A stretch of DNA of 10,895 nucleotides from UMGS1532 sp045542355 (GTDB lineage: Bacteria > Bacillota > Clostridia > Oscillospirales > Acutalibacteraceae), in contig JAZQKX010000002.1 of the NCBI GenBank assembly GCA_045542355.1, positions 1 to 10,895 of the forward strand. The letters are read 5' to 3'. The notes under the pieces were generated by a model, which saw nothing but the letters and a program-made list of their open reading frames with translations, had not been told where the DNA came from and did not search any database. The translations under genes were made by a program, and so were the position numbers. Each line of letters opens with the position of its first letter. The stretch's first letter is position 1. Below are positions 1-5,059 of this stretch, piece by piece.

Positions 1-159
1 TACGAAGTAGCAGTTCCCGCATGTGTAGCAGATTGTACTTCTACAACTTCTGCTGTTGGAGAAGATTTGAATTTGTGCGGCACTGATGAGTTCTTTGCAA
101 GAGTTGCGTTGGATATTGATGAGACGCTGAAGAGTGCGGGAAAGTTTAACTTTGATTGA
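1..159 (+). CDS. 3' end of an unidentified plus-strand gene (partial)
   Basis: Frame 1 is open from the left edge to a TGA at 157-159, giving the last 52 residues of a protein whose start lies outside the window. The fragment contains three Cys residues and ends in an acidic/hydrophobic helix-like stretch (FFARVALDIDETLKSAG, then KFNFD). I recognise no domain. It is the only plus-strand gene here, and it converges on the minus-strand block. An intrinsic terminator lies about 190 bases downstream (353-386), with a cytosine-free tract between. The open frame, the sensible amino-acid mix and the terminator support it as coding. Function is unknown. Confidence 0.6.
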   Translation, partial: YEVAVPACVADCTSTTSAVGEDLNLCGTDEFFARVALDIDETLKSAGKFNFD

Positions 160-424
160 GTGCATAATAATAGGCATATTGCTGTGTGTTTTTTCTCCAC
201 TATTGGAAGAAATTAGATGGTAGAGAGAAAAGAGAAAGAGTGAGTGAATTGGGTAATTGATGGGTTGATAATTGGTGTAGTGTGGTGGCCGACCGGGACG
301 CGACAAGCCGATTCAATTTTCCCGTCACCGTTATCCTCAGAATATAAAATTAGACCGTAGAGATATTTGTCTCTGCGGTCTTTTTTCATTTCTCTTGGAA
401 TATTCATAGTTAATTCTACAAAGC
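160..424. other. Convergent intergenic region with a C-free tract and terminator
   Basis: No convincing gene. Bases 201-288 of the plus strand contain no cytosine; seen from the minus strand this is a G-free, C-rich, pyrimidine-rich stretch (about 37% C). It is followed by a GC-rich segment that can fold (GGTG near 285 with CACC near 335; CGGGA near 293 with TCCCG near 329) and by a plus-strand terminator at 353-386. A minus-strand reading frame at 213-407 lacks a ribosome site and overlaps the terminator, so I treat it as chance. Confidence 0.6.
353..386 (+). terminator. Intrinsic terminator of the plus-strand gene
   Basis: An 11-bp stem (GACCGTAGAGA at 353-363 with TCTCTGCGGTC at 370-380, one G-U wobble) and a 6-base loop are followed directly by six T residues (381-386). 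This closes the plus-strand unit ending at 159. Confidence 0.9.
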
Positions 425-454
425 AAAAATCCCGACAGATGATTGTCTGTCGGG
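425..454 (-). terminator. Intrinsic terminator after the 466-951 gene
   Basis: On the minus strand a perfect 9-bp stem (CCCGACAGA, arms 446-454 and 431-439) with a 6-base loop is followed by ATTTTT (425-430). It starts 11 bases after the stop codon of the minus-strand gene at 466-951 and faces the plus-strand terminator, so the two units are insulated from each other. Confidence 0.9.
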
Positions 455-465
455 ACTATTATTTT

Positions 466-951
466 TTAGTGGCAAATTTTGCCGAGGAATTCATTTAGAA
501 TGTCATCATCAGACTTGGTAGGAGCCTTGCTCTTATATGCAATGCCGTCGGGGTTCAGCATGGGCATATCGCTCATCATGGCCATCATAAGAGGATTCAT
601 GCCGAATAGGCTCTTACGAGGATTGAGCGCGGCCTCGGCGGTCTTATCCATGGACTCGATAATGGCGTCTACGACAATGGTAAACAACTCATCCTTATCG
701 GAGTCGCACAATTCCTTAGTTACTGCTTCGCAGAAAGTGGGGTAATAAGTTTTGAGCCAGTTCAAGATATCATGACCCAGGTACTCCATATCCTCACGCT
801 TAGCAGCGTTCAACTTATCCTTTTTCTGCTGAGCAATTTCTGCGTCGCGGGCTGCCTGGGCAGCGTTTAGAGTAGCAGTCATCTCTGCGGCAATATCATC
901 AAGGGTCTCGCCCTTATCCAGACGAGCCTTAATTTCATCAATATTATACAT
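466..951 (-). CDS. Unidentified acidic, helix-rich phage protein (161 aa)
   Basis: I do not recognise this family with certainty. The protein opens with a short helical region (MYNIDEIKARLDKGETLDDI), then a coiled-coil-like stretch rich in Ala, Gln, Lys and Glu (about residues 20-52). A middle segment carries aromatic and Cys residues, a Met-rich segment follows at about 117-130, and the tail is acidic. Such small proteins are common in phage early regions. The start is set at 951 because GGAGG (960-964) sits 8 bases upstream; an in-frame ATG at 966 has no ribosome site and itself contains that GGAGG. The gene has its own promoter (991-1019) and terminator (425-454), so it is monocistronic. 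It stops with TAA. Confidence 0.8.
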   Translation of the reverse strand: MYNIDEIKARLDKGETLDDIAAEMTATLNAAQAARDAEIAQQKKDKLNAAKREDMEYLGHDILNWLKTYYPTFCEAVTKELCDSDKDELFTIVVDAIIESMDKTAEAALNPRKSLFGMNPLMMAMMSDMPMLNPDGIAYKSKAPTKSDDDILNEFLGKICH

Positions 952-990
952 TAGGTTACCCTCCATACTTTTTCTTATCTTTGTACTAAT

Positions 991-1019
991 ATTATATCAT
1001 ATTTTTTTATAATTTTCAA
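991..1019 (-). promoter_or_regulatory. Promoter of the 466-951 gene
   Basis: Minus-strand TTGAAA (1014-1019), 17-bp A/T-rich spacer, then TGA-TATAAT with the hexamer at 991-996. The leader begins GTACAAAG, matching the start motif seen at other promoters in the window. Confidence 0.85.
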
Positions 1020-1088
1020 GTTCAGTGCGCGAGGCCCGGTCTAGAAATCGGTTGACCGGCGCATATGTATGCAGATGAAATCTACAAT

Positions 1089-1117
1089 TTGATTTTTATT
1101 AAAAAATATGTTATAAT
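1089..1117 (+). promoter_or_regulatory. Plus-strand promoter firing into non-coding DNA
   Basis: TTGATT (1089-1094), 17-bp A/T-rich spacer ending TGT, TATAAT (1112-1117). There is no good gene downstream. Transcription would run towards, and overlap, the product of the opposing promoter at 1409-1437. Confidence 0.6.
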
Positions 1118-1378
1118 ATATATAATGGGAGAGAATAATAATAAGCCGACCGGATACATTGCGATAATGGGATTTTTAATTTTACATTGAGATTGAAACC
1201 ATATGCGCAAAAAATTCGGATGGTCGCGGTCGCTTTAAAATTCGGTGTGTCTGGGCCGCGCGCGGGGCGCCCAAGTAAGATGAGCCATATGGGGTCGAGT
1301 TTCGGGATTTTATTGCGCTATATGAAAAGTGCTAGAAGTACAGAAAATTTTGCATATGGGGTGTGAGGACCGGAAATT

Positions 1379-1405
1379 CGGGCCCTGACTGTCGTCTTGG
1401 GCCCG
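1379..1405 (-). repeat. GC palindrome C, at a transcription start
   Basis: CGGGCCC (1379-1385) pairs perfectly with GGGCCCG (1399-1405) around a 13-base loop. On the minus strand it is followed by AATTTCC. It begins only 4 bases after the -10 box of the promoter at 1409-1437, so it overlaps the predicted RNA start. Confidence 0.75.
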
Positions 1406-1408
1406 TTG

Positions 1409-1437
1409 ATTATACCACGCTTTGTCACATTTGTCAA
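1409..1437 (-). promoter_or_regulatory. Promoter abutting palindrome C
   Basis: TTGACA (1432-1437), 17-bp spacer ending TGG, TATAAT (1409-1414), all consensus. A TTGTGCA box at 1447-1453 lies 9 bp upstream of the -35. Its product would start at palindrome C and continue into non-coding DNA. No gene follows before the next promoter. Confidence 0.85.
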
Positions 1438-1451
1438 TAGGCAAAATGCAC

Positions 1452-1485
1452 AAAAAAGTTCCGCAGGGTAGCTAATCCTGCGGAA
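1452..1485 (-). terminator. Intrinsic terminator of the candidate ncRNA
   Basis: A 9-bp perfect stem TTCCGCAGG / CCTGCGGAA (arms 1477-1485 and 1459-1467) with a 9-base loop, then C and six T residues on the minus strand. The T tract runs into the TTGTGCA box of the next promoter. Confidence 0.92.
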
Positions 1486-1837
1486 AAATGTATACACTTT
1501 AATTTCAGTTTTCGGTGGATAGACGAACACATCACCCTTGCAGGACTTGCACCCACAGCCCAATAATCGGCACTCTAATAGGGCAATCAGAGGTGTCGAC
1601 CCCTCTGTCCGCTTGATTTGTTGGACTTCACTTGCTCCCTCAAACAATGCGACAAAAAACTTGGCAAGCCATAGTTTAGTTTCCTACCACACTCCGCCAA
1701 TACTATGGAAATACGGCTCATAATCTACTTTGTGGTTTCGGCTGGGACTATCTAAATAGGGGGAGGACGAGGTTTCATTCTGCGTTTCCTCTAATCTTTC
1801 TTTGTATTGGGTTTTTGAGTTCCTTTACCCTCGGAAC
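1459..1837 (-). ncRNA. Candidate structured non-coding RNA (about 380 nt)
   Basis: A consensus promoter (1844-1872) and a strong terminator (1452-1485) delimit a transcript with no normal gene. Predicted stems include a 5' hairpin GTTCC/GGAAC; CCATAGT/ACTATGG (1699-1705 / 1673-1679) enclosing a GAAA-capped TAG/CTA stem; CTTGC/GCAAG; and CAGAGG/CCTCTG around 1588-1607. The 5' hairpin resembles the leader of the gene at 3946-4329, whose RNA also begins ACAAGTGTTCC. Alternatives: an ATG at 1778 with an upstream AGAGGA opens a 63-codon frame ending TGA at 1587, but it contains two TAG codons near its start; another frame has protein-like composition but no start codon. I favour an RNA gene. It is not recognisable to me as tmRNA, RNase P, 6S or SRP RNA. 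Confidence 0.55.
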
Positions 1838-1843
1838 ACTTGT

Positions 1844-1872
1844 ATTATATCACGGCTTGGGGGATTTGTCAA
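1844..1872 (-). promoter_or_regulatory. Promoter of the candidate ncRNA
   Basis: TTGACA (1867-1872), 17-bp spacer ending TGA, TATAAT (1844-1849). The -35 lies in the loop of a GGGGG/CCCCC hairpin (1859-1877). A 10-bp inverted repeat (TATCACGGCT at 1848-1857, AGCCGTGATA at 1893-1902) links the spacer with the last codons of the kinase-like gene. Confidence 0.9.
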
Positions 1873-1890
1873 CCCCCAATTTTATTTTTT

Positions 1891-2502
1891 TTAGCCGTGA
1901 TAGCCTGCGTAATCAATGATGATAGGTTGCTTACGCAGATACCCAATGTTGGACGAGTGCAGGTCATTCACCTGACATTCGTGCGACCACCGCTGAAAGG
2001 ATTTCATAAAAGCCTTGCCGTAAATCTGAATAGCTCTCTCAACCCATAACTGCGTGGGGGCATAGTGGCAACCACTCCGCACCTTGCTGACAATGGGGGA
2101 GCGATGTAACTTTTTCGCTTTCTCTGCCCATTTCTGCTGAACGGAATAGTCAAGGCGGTCGTGCGATGTGGTGTACATCGGCTGAATGTAAACCGGGATA
2201 CCGTCATTGGTTGTACCGACATACTCCACAGGGAGCAGACACTTTTCGATACGGAACTCTTTGGCTCGGTTGTAGTTAGCAACCTCGATTTCACAGTAGT
2301 CATCATCAGTTTCGTCATACTTGGGAAACTTGACTACCATTTGATGCTTGGCAAACACAAATGCCCACCGAGTAGCACCACTGTGCAATTTTGCACCCAA
2401 CTGGTCAGCAATCGGGTTTAACTGGGAACTGCAAGGCTCTCTGCCAACATTCTTGGCTTCGTTCAGAGCCTTAATGACCTTAAAGGCAAGTTCCTTATCC
2501 AT
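1891..2502 (-). CDS. Protein-kinase-fold protein (203 aa)
   Basis: A probable phosphotransferase of the protein kinase / aminoglycoside phosphotransferase fold. Visible landmarks are a hydrophobic strand with candidate ATP-binding Lys58 (VVKFP), acidic residues for the alpha-C helix near 71-73, a hinge near 103-109 (PVYIQPM), a catalytic loop NDLHSSNIG with Asp180 and Asn185, and a metal-binding IIIDYAG with Asp197 in the DFG position. The C-lobe stops almost directly after the DFG-like motif, so the fold is compact and lacks the usual activation segment and later helices. The substrate cannot be told from sequence; phage kinases can modify host proteins. The start at 2502 follows AAAGGAGTTGATACC; an in-frame upstream extension would overlap the promoter. 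It has its own promoter (2534-2562). The stop is TAA. Confidence 0.8.
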   Translation of the reverse strand: MDKELAFKVIKALNEAKNVGREPCSSQLNPIADQLGAKLHSGATRWAFVFAKHQMVVKFPKYDETDDDYCEIEVANYNRAKEFRIEKCLLPVEYVGTTNDGIPVYIQPMYTTSHDRLDYSVQQKWAEKAKKLHRSPIVSKVRSGCHYAPTQLWVERAIQIYGKAFMKSFQRWSHECQVNDLHSSNIGYLRKQPIIIDYAGYHG

Positions 2503-2533
2503 AGGTATCAACTCCTTTGCTCTTTGTACCAAT

Positions 2534-2562
2534 AGTATACCACAGTAATGGGATTTTGTCAA
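2534..2562 (-). promoter_or_regulatory. Promoter of the kinase-like gene
   Basis: TTGACA (2557-2562), 17-bp spacer ending TGG, TATACT (2534-2539), leader starting GGTACAAAG. A TTGTGCA box at 2573-2579, 10 bp upstream of the -35, is paired with an inverted copy at 2563-2569, forming a small palindrome. Confidence 0.9.
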
Positions 2563-2623
2563 TTGTGCAGATTGCACAAAAAACGGATTGAAAATTTGTG
2601 AAACTTACCTCTTGACAAAAATT

Positions 2624-2650
2624 CGGGTCGCCACAATCGTGCGCGACCCG
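2624..2650 (-). repeat. GC palindrome F, at a transcription start
   Basis: CGGGTCGC (2624-2631) and GCGACCCG (2643-2650) form a perfect 8-bp stem with an 11-base loop. On the minus strand it is followed by AATTTTTG, as in a terminator. It lies directly after the promoter at 2653-2681, leaving no room for a gene. Confidence 0.8.
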
Positions 2651-2652
2651 CC

Positions 2653-2681
2653 ATTATACCACATTAAAGCGGATTTGTCAA
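2653..2681 (-). promoter_or_regulatory. Promoter abutting palindrome F
   Basis: TTGACA (2676-2681), 17-bp spacer ending TGG, TATAAT (2653-2658). A TTGTGCA box (2702-2708) is 20 bp upstream of the -35, two helical turns. The hairpin at the start site suggests a very short RNA, or read-through towards the kinase-like gene. Confidence 0.85.
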
Positions 2682-2704
2682 GAAAAATTTTTCCGACAAA
2701 ATGC

Positions 2705-2744
2705 ACAAAAAATTCAGCCGATTGGTTTCGGCTGAATTTTTATA
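2705..2744 (-). terminator. Intrinsic terminator after the HTH gene
   Basis: An 11-bp perfect stem AATTCAGCCGA / TCGGCTGAATT (2711-2721 / 2728-2738) with a 6-base loop. It is flanked by A-rich and T-rich runs on both sides, so it could work in both directions. On the minus strand it ends in TTTTTTGTGCA, merging with the upstream box of the next promoter. Confidence 0.9.
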
Positions 2745-2748
2745 CACA

Positions 2749-3381
2749 TTATGCACCGCAGATTGCGGAAAACTGGTTGCAGATTTCATCAAATACCGCA
2801 GGGTCGATGTCTGCGCCGAAAAAGCGGTCATTTTTACGGAAGGCGGTGGGGTGGTCGGCAATCAGCCTTGCCCGCAGTTCGCTCTCGTACCCCTCGGCAG
2901 GGATACCACCGCAAGAACGGATGCGATGAATTTCCACTCGGTCAATGGGGAATTTCTTGGAATATTCACCGATTTCATCACGCAGACGGCTGACCGCATT
3001 TTTTGCGGTTGTGCCGATTTTGTCGAACAGCAGGCCATCAGCACCGAAAAACTTGAAAAAGTACACCATCTGCTCATTGGAGAGGTTTTCTCCAAAATTG
3101 GGCATAAATTCCATAGGCACAGACCGCCCATCGCGGAATTTGCGGTACATTACCGCCACCGGCTCAACGGCAGGAGCAGGAACACCATTGACGAAAAATT
3201 CCCTTGCCAGGTCGATGTCCTCGGCATACTTGCGAACATACAGACGGACAGTGGAAACGGCGTAGCCAGTAATTTGTGCGATTTCCTCATACGGCAGACC
3301 GCACTCGGCAGACAGAAAAACAACTTGCAGGTGGCACACAGTAGCGACATTGTGTCGCTCATAGGGATTAAACTTTTCCAT
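2749..3381 (-). CDS. Helix-turn-helix DNA-binding protein (210 aa)
   Basis: Residues 28-53 read as a classic HTH of the sigma-region-4 / resolvase-like sort: LPYEEIAQITGY, then AVSTVRLYVRKY, with the recognition helix in the second part. The remaining 150 residues are of unknown type, with a Phe-rich helix at 103-119 and a basic helical stretch at 122-145. A role as a phage regulator is inferred from the HTH alone. The start at 3381 follows AAGAGGT at proper distance. I see no good promoter between this gene and the one ending at 3464. Only a GGGGGC/GCCCCC hairpin (3440-3456) without a U tract lies between, so it is probably co-transcribed with that gene. The stop is TAA, followed by a strong terminator. 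Confidence 0.75.
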   Translation of the reverse strand: MEKFNPYERHNVATVCHLQVVFLSAECGLPYEEIAQITGYAVSTVRLYVRKYAEDIDLAREFFVNGVPAPAVEPVAVMYRKFRDGRSVPMEFMPNFGENLSNEQMVYFFKFFGADGLLFDKIGTTAKNAVSRLRDEIGEYSKKFPIDRVEIHRIRSCGGIPAEGYESELRARLIADHPTAFRKNDRFFGADIDPAVFDEICNQFSAICGA

Positions 3382-3439
3382 AAAAATACCTCTTTCTGTT
3401 GGGATTTACCATCGTTTTCCGCAACAATTTAATGATTTT

Positions 3440-3456
3440 GGGGGCATTTCGCCCCC
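3440..3456 (-). repeat. Intercistronic GC hairpin
   Basis: GGGGGC (3440-3445) and GCCCCC (3451-3456) with a 5-base loop, bordered by AAAA on both sides of the minus strand. There is no U tract, so it is unlikely to terminate; it may stabilise or separate the two messages of the 3464-3850 / 2749-3381 operon. Confidence 0.6.
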
Positions 3457-3463
3457 TTTTGGG

Positions 3464-3850
3464 TTAATTCTTCGGCTTTCGCTTTTGAATTAGGGTGATT
3501 TCGTATCTTTCATCACCGATTTTGAACGCAATCATACGCTCTTTGTTCGTAATTTCCACATTTTCGGTGGCAAATTCGCTGTTTTCGGTCAAGAAAGTTG
3601 CGATTTCTGCGATAATTCCTGCTTTTGTGGGGTTTGCCTTGCGTTCTCTTTTGACGGGGGTTTTCGGCTTTTTGTGTTCATCGGCATTAGCCATTTTCAT
3701 AGCCGCCTTATGTTCATCAGCCGTTAAATCCCACGGCATTTCAACGCCCTTATCCACATCGGCATCATCATCGTACATTTCTGCGATTTCCTTGTCGCTC
3801 ATACCCAGTTTGCGACAAGCCGCAATTTGCGTAGAGGTGGGGTTAGCCAT
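3464..3850 (-). CDS. Paralogue family A protein, copy 1 (128 aa)
   Basis: Unknown function. The N-terminus (TSTQIAACRKLGMSDKEIAEM) resembles a small HTH-like helix pair. A charged Lys/Arg/Pro linker follows (about 58-75), then a C-terminal alpha/beta unit (NVEITNKERMIAFKIGDERY onwards). The protein at 6738-7133 has the same plan: GMTEDEI near the N-terminus, a PKPRERKPN linker and a VEIINPEREFLFTYNGTKY block. The two are clear paralogues, each next to a family B gene. The start at 3850 follows AAAGGAG with 8-base spacing. It has its own promoter (3874-3902) and probably also transcribes 2749-3381. The basic linker suggests nucleic-acid contact, but that is only inference. Confidence 0.75.
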   Translation of the reverse strand: MANPTSTQIAACRKLGMSDKEIAEMYDDDADVDKGVEMPWDLTADEHKAAMKMANADEHKKPKTPVKRERKANPTKAGIIAEIATFLTENSEFATENVEITNKERMIAFKIGDERYEITLIQKRKPKN

Positions 3851-3873
3851 TGGCTCATCTCCTTTCTGTACCT

Positions 3874-3902
3874 ATTATAGCACAGATTGGCTCGGTTGTC
3901 AA
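3874..3902 (-). promoter_or_regulatory. Promoter of the 3464-3850 gene
   Basis: TTGACA (3897-3902), 17-bp spacer ending TGC, TATAAT (3874-3879). The leader starts GGTACAGAAAGGAG, so it is short and contains the ribosome site. Confidence 0.9.
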
Positions 3903-3916
3903 GCACTTTTTTTGAT

Positions 3917-3938
3917 GGGGGTGGATTGCTCCACCCCC
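3917..3938 (-). repeat. GC hairpin after the 3946-4329 gene
   Basis: GGGGGTGG (3917-3924) and CCACCCCC (3931-3938), 8 bp with a 6-base loop, 7 bases after the stop codon. On the minus strand it is followed by ATC and a run of A, not T, so it is not a standard terminator in that direction. Confidence 0.6.
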
Positions 3939-3945
3939 TTGGGAA

Positions 3946-4329
3946 TTAGGCGGACTTAACCGCCTTGGAGAAATAAGACCGACGCTTTTCGACAGTCTTG
4001 GTCAGCAGACCACTTTCGACCATCTGGTTCATCAGAGGACTGACTTTCTGATTGGTCAGACCTGCGACAGCAGGGATTTCCTTGATGACCTCGGTAACGG
4101 TGTACAGGCGATTGTCCTGCATACCCTCATAGATGGCGACCTTGAGAGCCTCATTCGCCACCTGCGTAGCGGTAGGCTTCTTCTCACCGCTGTTCTTCTT
4201 GGTCAGCAGTTCGATTTCGTGGTCGATGAATGCCACCTGCTCGGCAGACAGACCGGGCATCGCACGCAGACCCTCAAACATCTGCTTCTTGGTGGGCTTA
4301 CGGACAGAGGAAGAATTAGTGTTAGCCAT
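3946..4329 (-). CDS. Paralogue family B, winged-helix-like protein, copy 1 (127 aa)
   Basis: The C-terminal half (residues 76-121) looks like a winged helix: a helix YTVTEVIKEIPAV, a recognition-like helix LTNQKVSPLMNQMVESG and a wing LLTKTVEKRRSYFS. The N-terminal half carries KPTKKQMFEGL and a charged helix (about 30-48). By hand alignment it is roughly four fifths identical to the protein at 7137-7523. A regulatory or chromatin-type role is inferred. The start at 4329 follows GGAG with 8-base spacing; the frame is open further upstream but runs into the promoter. The leader is long (about 65 nt) and opens with a GTTCC/GGAAC hairpin, unlike most genes here. The stop is TAA. Confidence 0.8.
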   Translation of the reverse strand: MANTNSSSVRKPTKKQMFEGLRAMPGLSAEQVAFIDHEIELLTKKNSGEKKPTATQVANEALKVAIYEGMQDNRLYTVTEVIKEIPAVAGLTNQKVSPLMNQMVESGLLTKTVEKRRSYFSKAVKSA

Positions 4330-4402
4330 AGTAACAACTCCATTTCTCGCTATTAGGTTGCGACCCTTAATCAAATTGTTTTCGTTCCCTTGGAACACTT
4401 GT

Positions 4403-4431
4403 ATTATACCACAACTTGTGGCGGTTGTCAA
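4403..4431 (-). promoter_or_regulatory. Promoter of the 3946-4329 gene
   Basis: TTGACA (4426-4431), 17-bp spacer ending TGG, TATAAT (4403-4408). The RNA would begin ACAAGTGTTCC and form a GTTCC-AAG-GGAAC hairpin, nearly the same 5' end as the candidate ncRNA at 1459-1837. Confidence 0.92.
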
Positions 4432-4535
4432 GAGGGAATTTCAAAATTTTTGAAACTTTTTTCGAGCCTTGCAAGGTGGGTCTTTCAAACGCAGAACCGA
4501 GCCACTACCGAACCCCTCGCCCTCTTGACACCCTT

Positions 4536-4564
4536 ATTATACCACAGAGTGAGTGGTTTGTCAA
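4536..4564 (-). promoter_or_regulatory. Promoter of a short transcript of unknown role
   Basis: TTGACA (4559-4564), 17-bp spacer ending TGG, TATAAT (4536-4541). The promoter is bracketed by an inverted repeat CCTCTTGACA (4522-4531) and TGTCAAGAGG (4559-4568). No start codon with a ribosome site follows before the next promoter about 105 bp away. Confidence 0.88.
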
Positions 4565-4646
4565 GAGGTTTTGGAGATTTTTTTCAAAATCTTTCTTACT
4601 GCACCGCCCTTACGGGGACTTACTGCCATCCCCTCTTGACAATAGT

Positions 4647-4675
4647 ATTCTATCACACCTTAGAGGAAAATGCAA
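4647..4675 (-). promoter_or_regulatory. Weaker promoter with TTGTGCA box
   Basis: TTGCAT (4670-4675), 17-bp spacer ending TGA, TAGAAT (4647-4652). A TTGTGCA box at 4686-4692 is 10 bp upstream, and an inverted copy lies at 4719-4725. Spacing and box match the other promoters although the hexamers are imperfect. Confidence 0.65.
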
Positions 4676-4734
4676 GTGGTAATGTTGCACAAATTACGGG
4701 AAAAAATAATCGGCAAATTTGTGCAAGATTTTAC

Positions 4735-4763
4735 TTGGCAAAATTGCCGGGGTATGGTATAAA
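4735..4763 (+). promoter_or_regulatory. Plus-strand promoter abutting palindrome B
   Basis: TTGGCA (4735-4740), 17-bp spacer ending TGG, TATAAA (4758-4763). The RNA would start about 4770, open with palindrome B and run antisense through the AbrB-like gene. Confidence 0.6.
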
Positions 4764-4772
4764 GGTAAATTA

Positions 4773-4797
4773 GGCCCGCGCTGGGCGTGGGCGGGCC
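4773..4797 (-). repeat. GC palindrome B, likely terminator of the AbrB-like gene
   Basis: GGCCCGC (4773-4779) and GCGGGCC (4791-4797) form a 7-bp stem with an 11-base loop. On the minus strand it comes one base after the AbrB-like stop codon and is followed by TAATTTACC. On the plus strand it sits at the predicted start of the 4735-4763 promoter. Confidence 0.75.
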
Positions 4798-4798
4798 G

Positions 4799-5017
4799 TC
4801 AAATTTCGATTCCAGCTTCACGCAATACGCGCTTAGCTTCTTCGATTTTATTTAGTACCTGGGGGCACTTAATACAGAGGTAAGTATCTCCCTCGTGCTC
4901 GTGGATGAAAAAATCACAAGTATCACCAGGTTTCAAACTCAACTCCTCACGCAAAGCGGAAGGGATAATCACTCGACCAGTTGAGTCCATTTTACGAGAA
5001 CAGTTTGTTTCTCTCAT
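4799..5017 (-). CDS. AbrB/MazE/SpoVT-type transcription regulator (72 aa)
   Basis: The N-terminal 50 residues match the swapped-hairpin AbrB fold. They contain RKMDSTGRVIIPSALREEL (8-26), with the family's typical D-x-x-G-R-V-x-I-P core, then LSLKPGDTCDFFIHE and a final strand (YLCIKC). A C-terminal helix (about 54-68) follows. Such proteins bind DNA as dimers and act as transition-state regulators or as antitoxins of MazE type; no toxin gene is adjacent. The start at 5017 gives the normal N-terminal length; the ribosome site is weak (AGAG close by, AGGA about 15 bases up). No promoter is visible directly upstream, so it is probably co-transcribed with 5097-5213. The stop is TGA, followed one base later by palindrome B. 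Confidence 0.9.
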   Translation of the reverse strand: MRETNCSRKMDSTGRVIIPSALREELSLKPGDTCDFFIHEHEGDTYLCIKCPQVLNKIEEAKRVLREAGIEI

Positions 5018-5059
5018 TTTTCTCTAAAAATTTCCTAAAGGCTAGGTTGTGCGAAAATT

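Larger units (their letters stand above)
1020..1408. other. Structured non-coding region with opposing promoters
   Basis: No supported gene. It holds a stem CCGGTC/GACCGG (1036-1041 / 1054-1059) and four CATATG palindromes (1062, 1200, 1286, 1353); the first two belong to an inverted repeat GCGCATATG (1059-1067) and CATATGCGC (1200-1208). Three AAATTCGG motifs (1212, 1238, 1374) resemble the flank of the palindrome family found elsewhere in the window. A plus-strand promoter (1089-1117) and a minus-strand promoter (1409-1437) face each other across it. A possible 21-codon plus-strand frame starts at 1125, but it would be leaderless. Confidence 0.55.
4432..4798. other. Gene-poor interval with three promoters
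   Basis: This holds two minus-strand promoters (4536-4564, 4647-4675), one plus-strand promoter (4735-4763), palindrome B (4773-4797) and a 10-bp inverted repeat TTGCACAAAT / ATTTGTGCAA (4685-4694 / 4717-4726). The two minus-strand transcripts would share TGTCAAGAGGG near their 5' ends. The only candidate frame is a 22-codon basic peptide (4561-4629) whose TGA overlaps the next -35, but its ribosome site is badly spaced. Confidence 0.6.

Noticed and set aside
213..407. A 64-codon minus-strand reading frame
   Set aside because: It has no ribosome site or promoter, lies downstream of a strong minus-strand terminator, and overlaps the plus-strand terminator and the C-free tract.
1125..1190. Plus-strand 21-codon frame after the 1089-1117 promoter
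   Set aside because: The ATG would be at about the first transcribed base, with no ribosome site. A leaderless peptide is possible but unsupported.
1500..1620. tRNA-like elements (a GTGGG-TGCAAGT-CCTGC arm) on the minus strand
   Set aside because: The arm needs wobbles and an altered T-loop. No acceptor stem, D arm or anticodon arm fits at the right distances, and there is no CCA.
1318..1647. A 109-codon minus-strand frame with protein-like composition
   Set aside because: It starts with TTG without a ribosome site and runs through the strong terminator, a promoter and palindrome C. I treat the part before the terminator as the candidate ncRNA.
2701..3432. Long plus-strand frame of 243 codons opposite the HTH gene
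   Set aside because: It is a shadow of the HTH gene. It has no promoter or ribosome site and starts inside a terminator, and the minus frame has a recognisable HTH and proper start.
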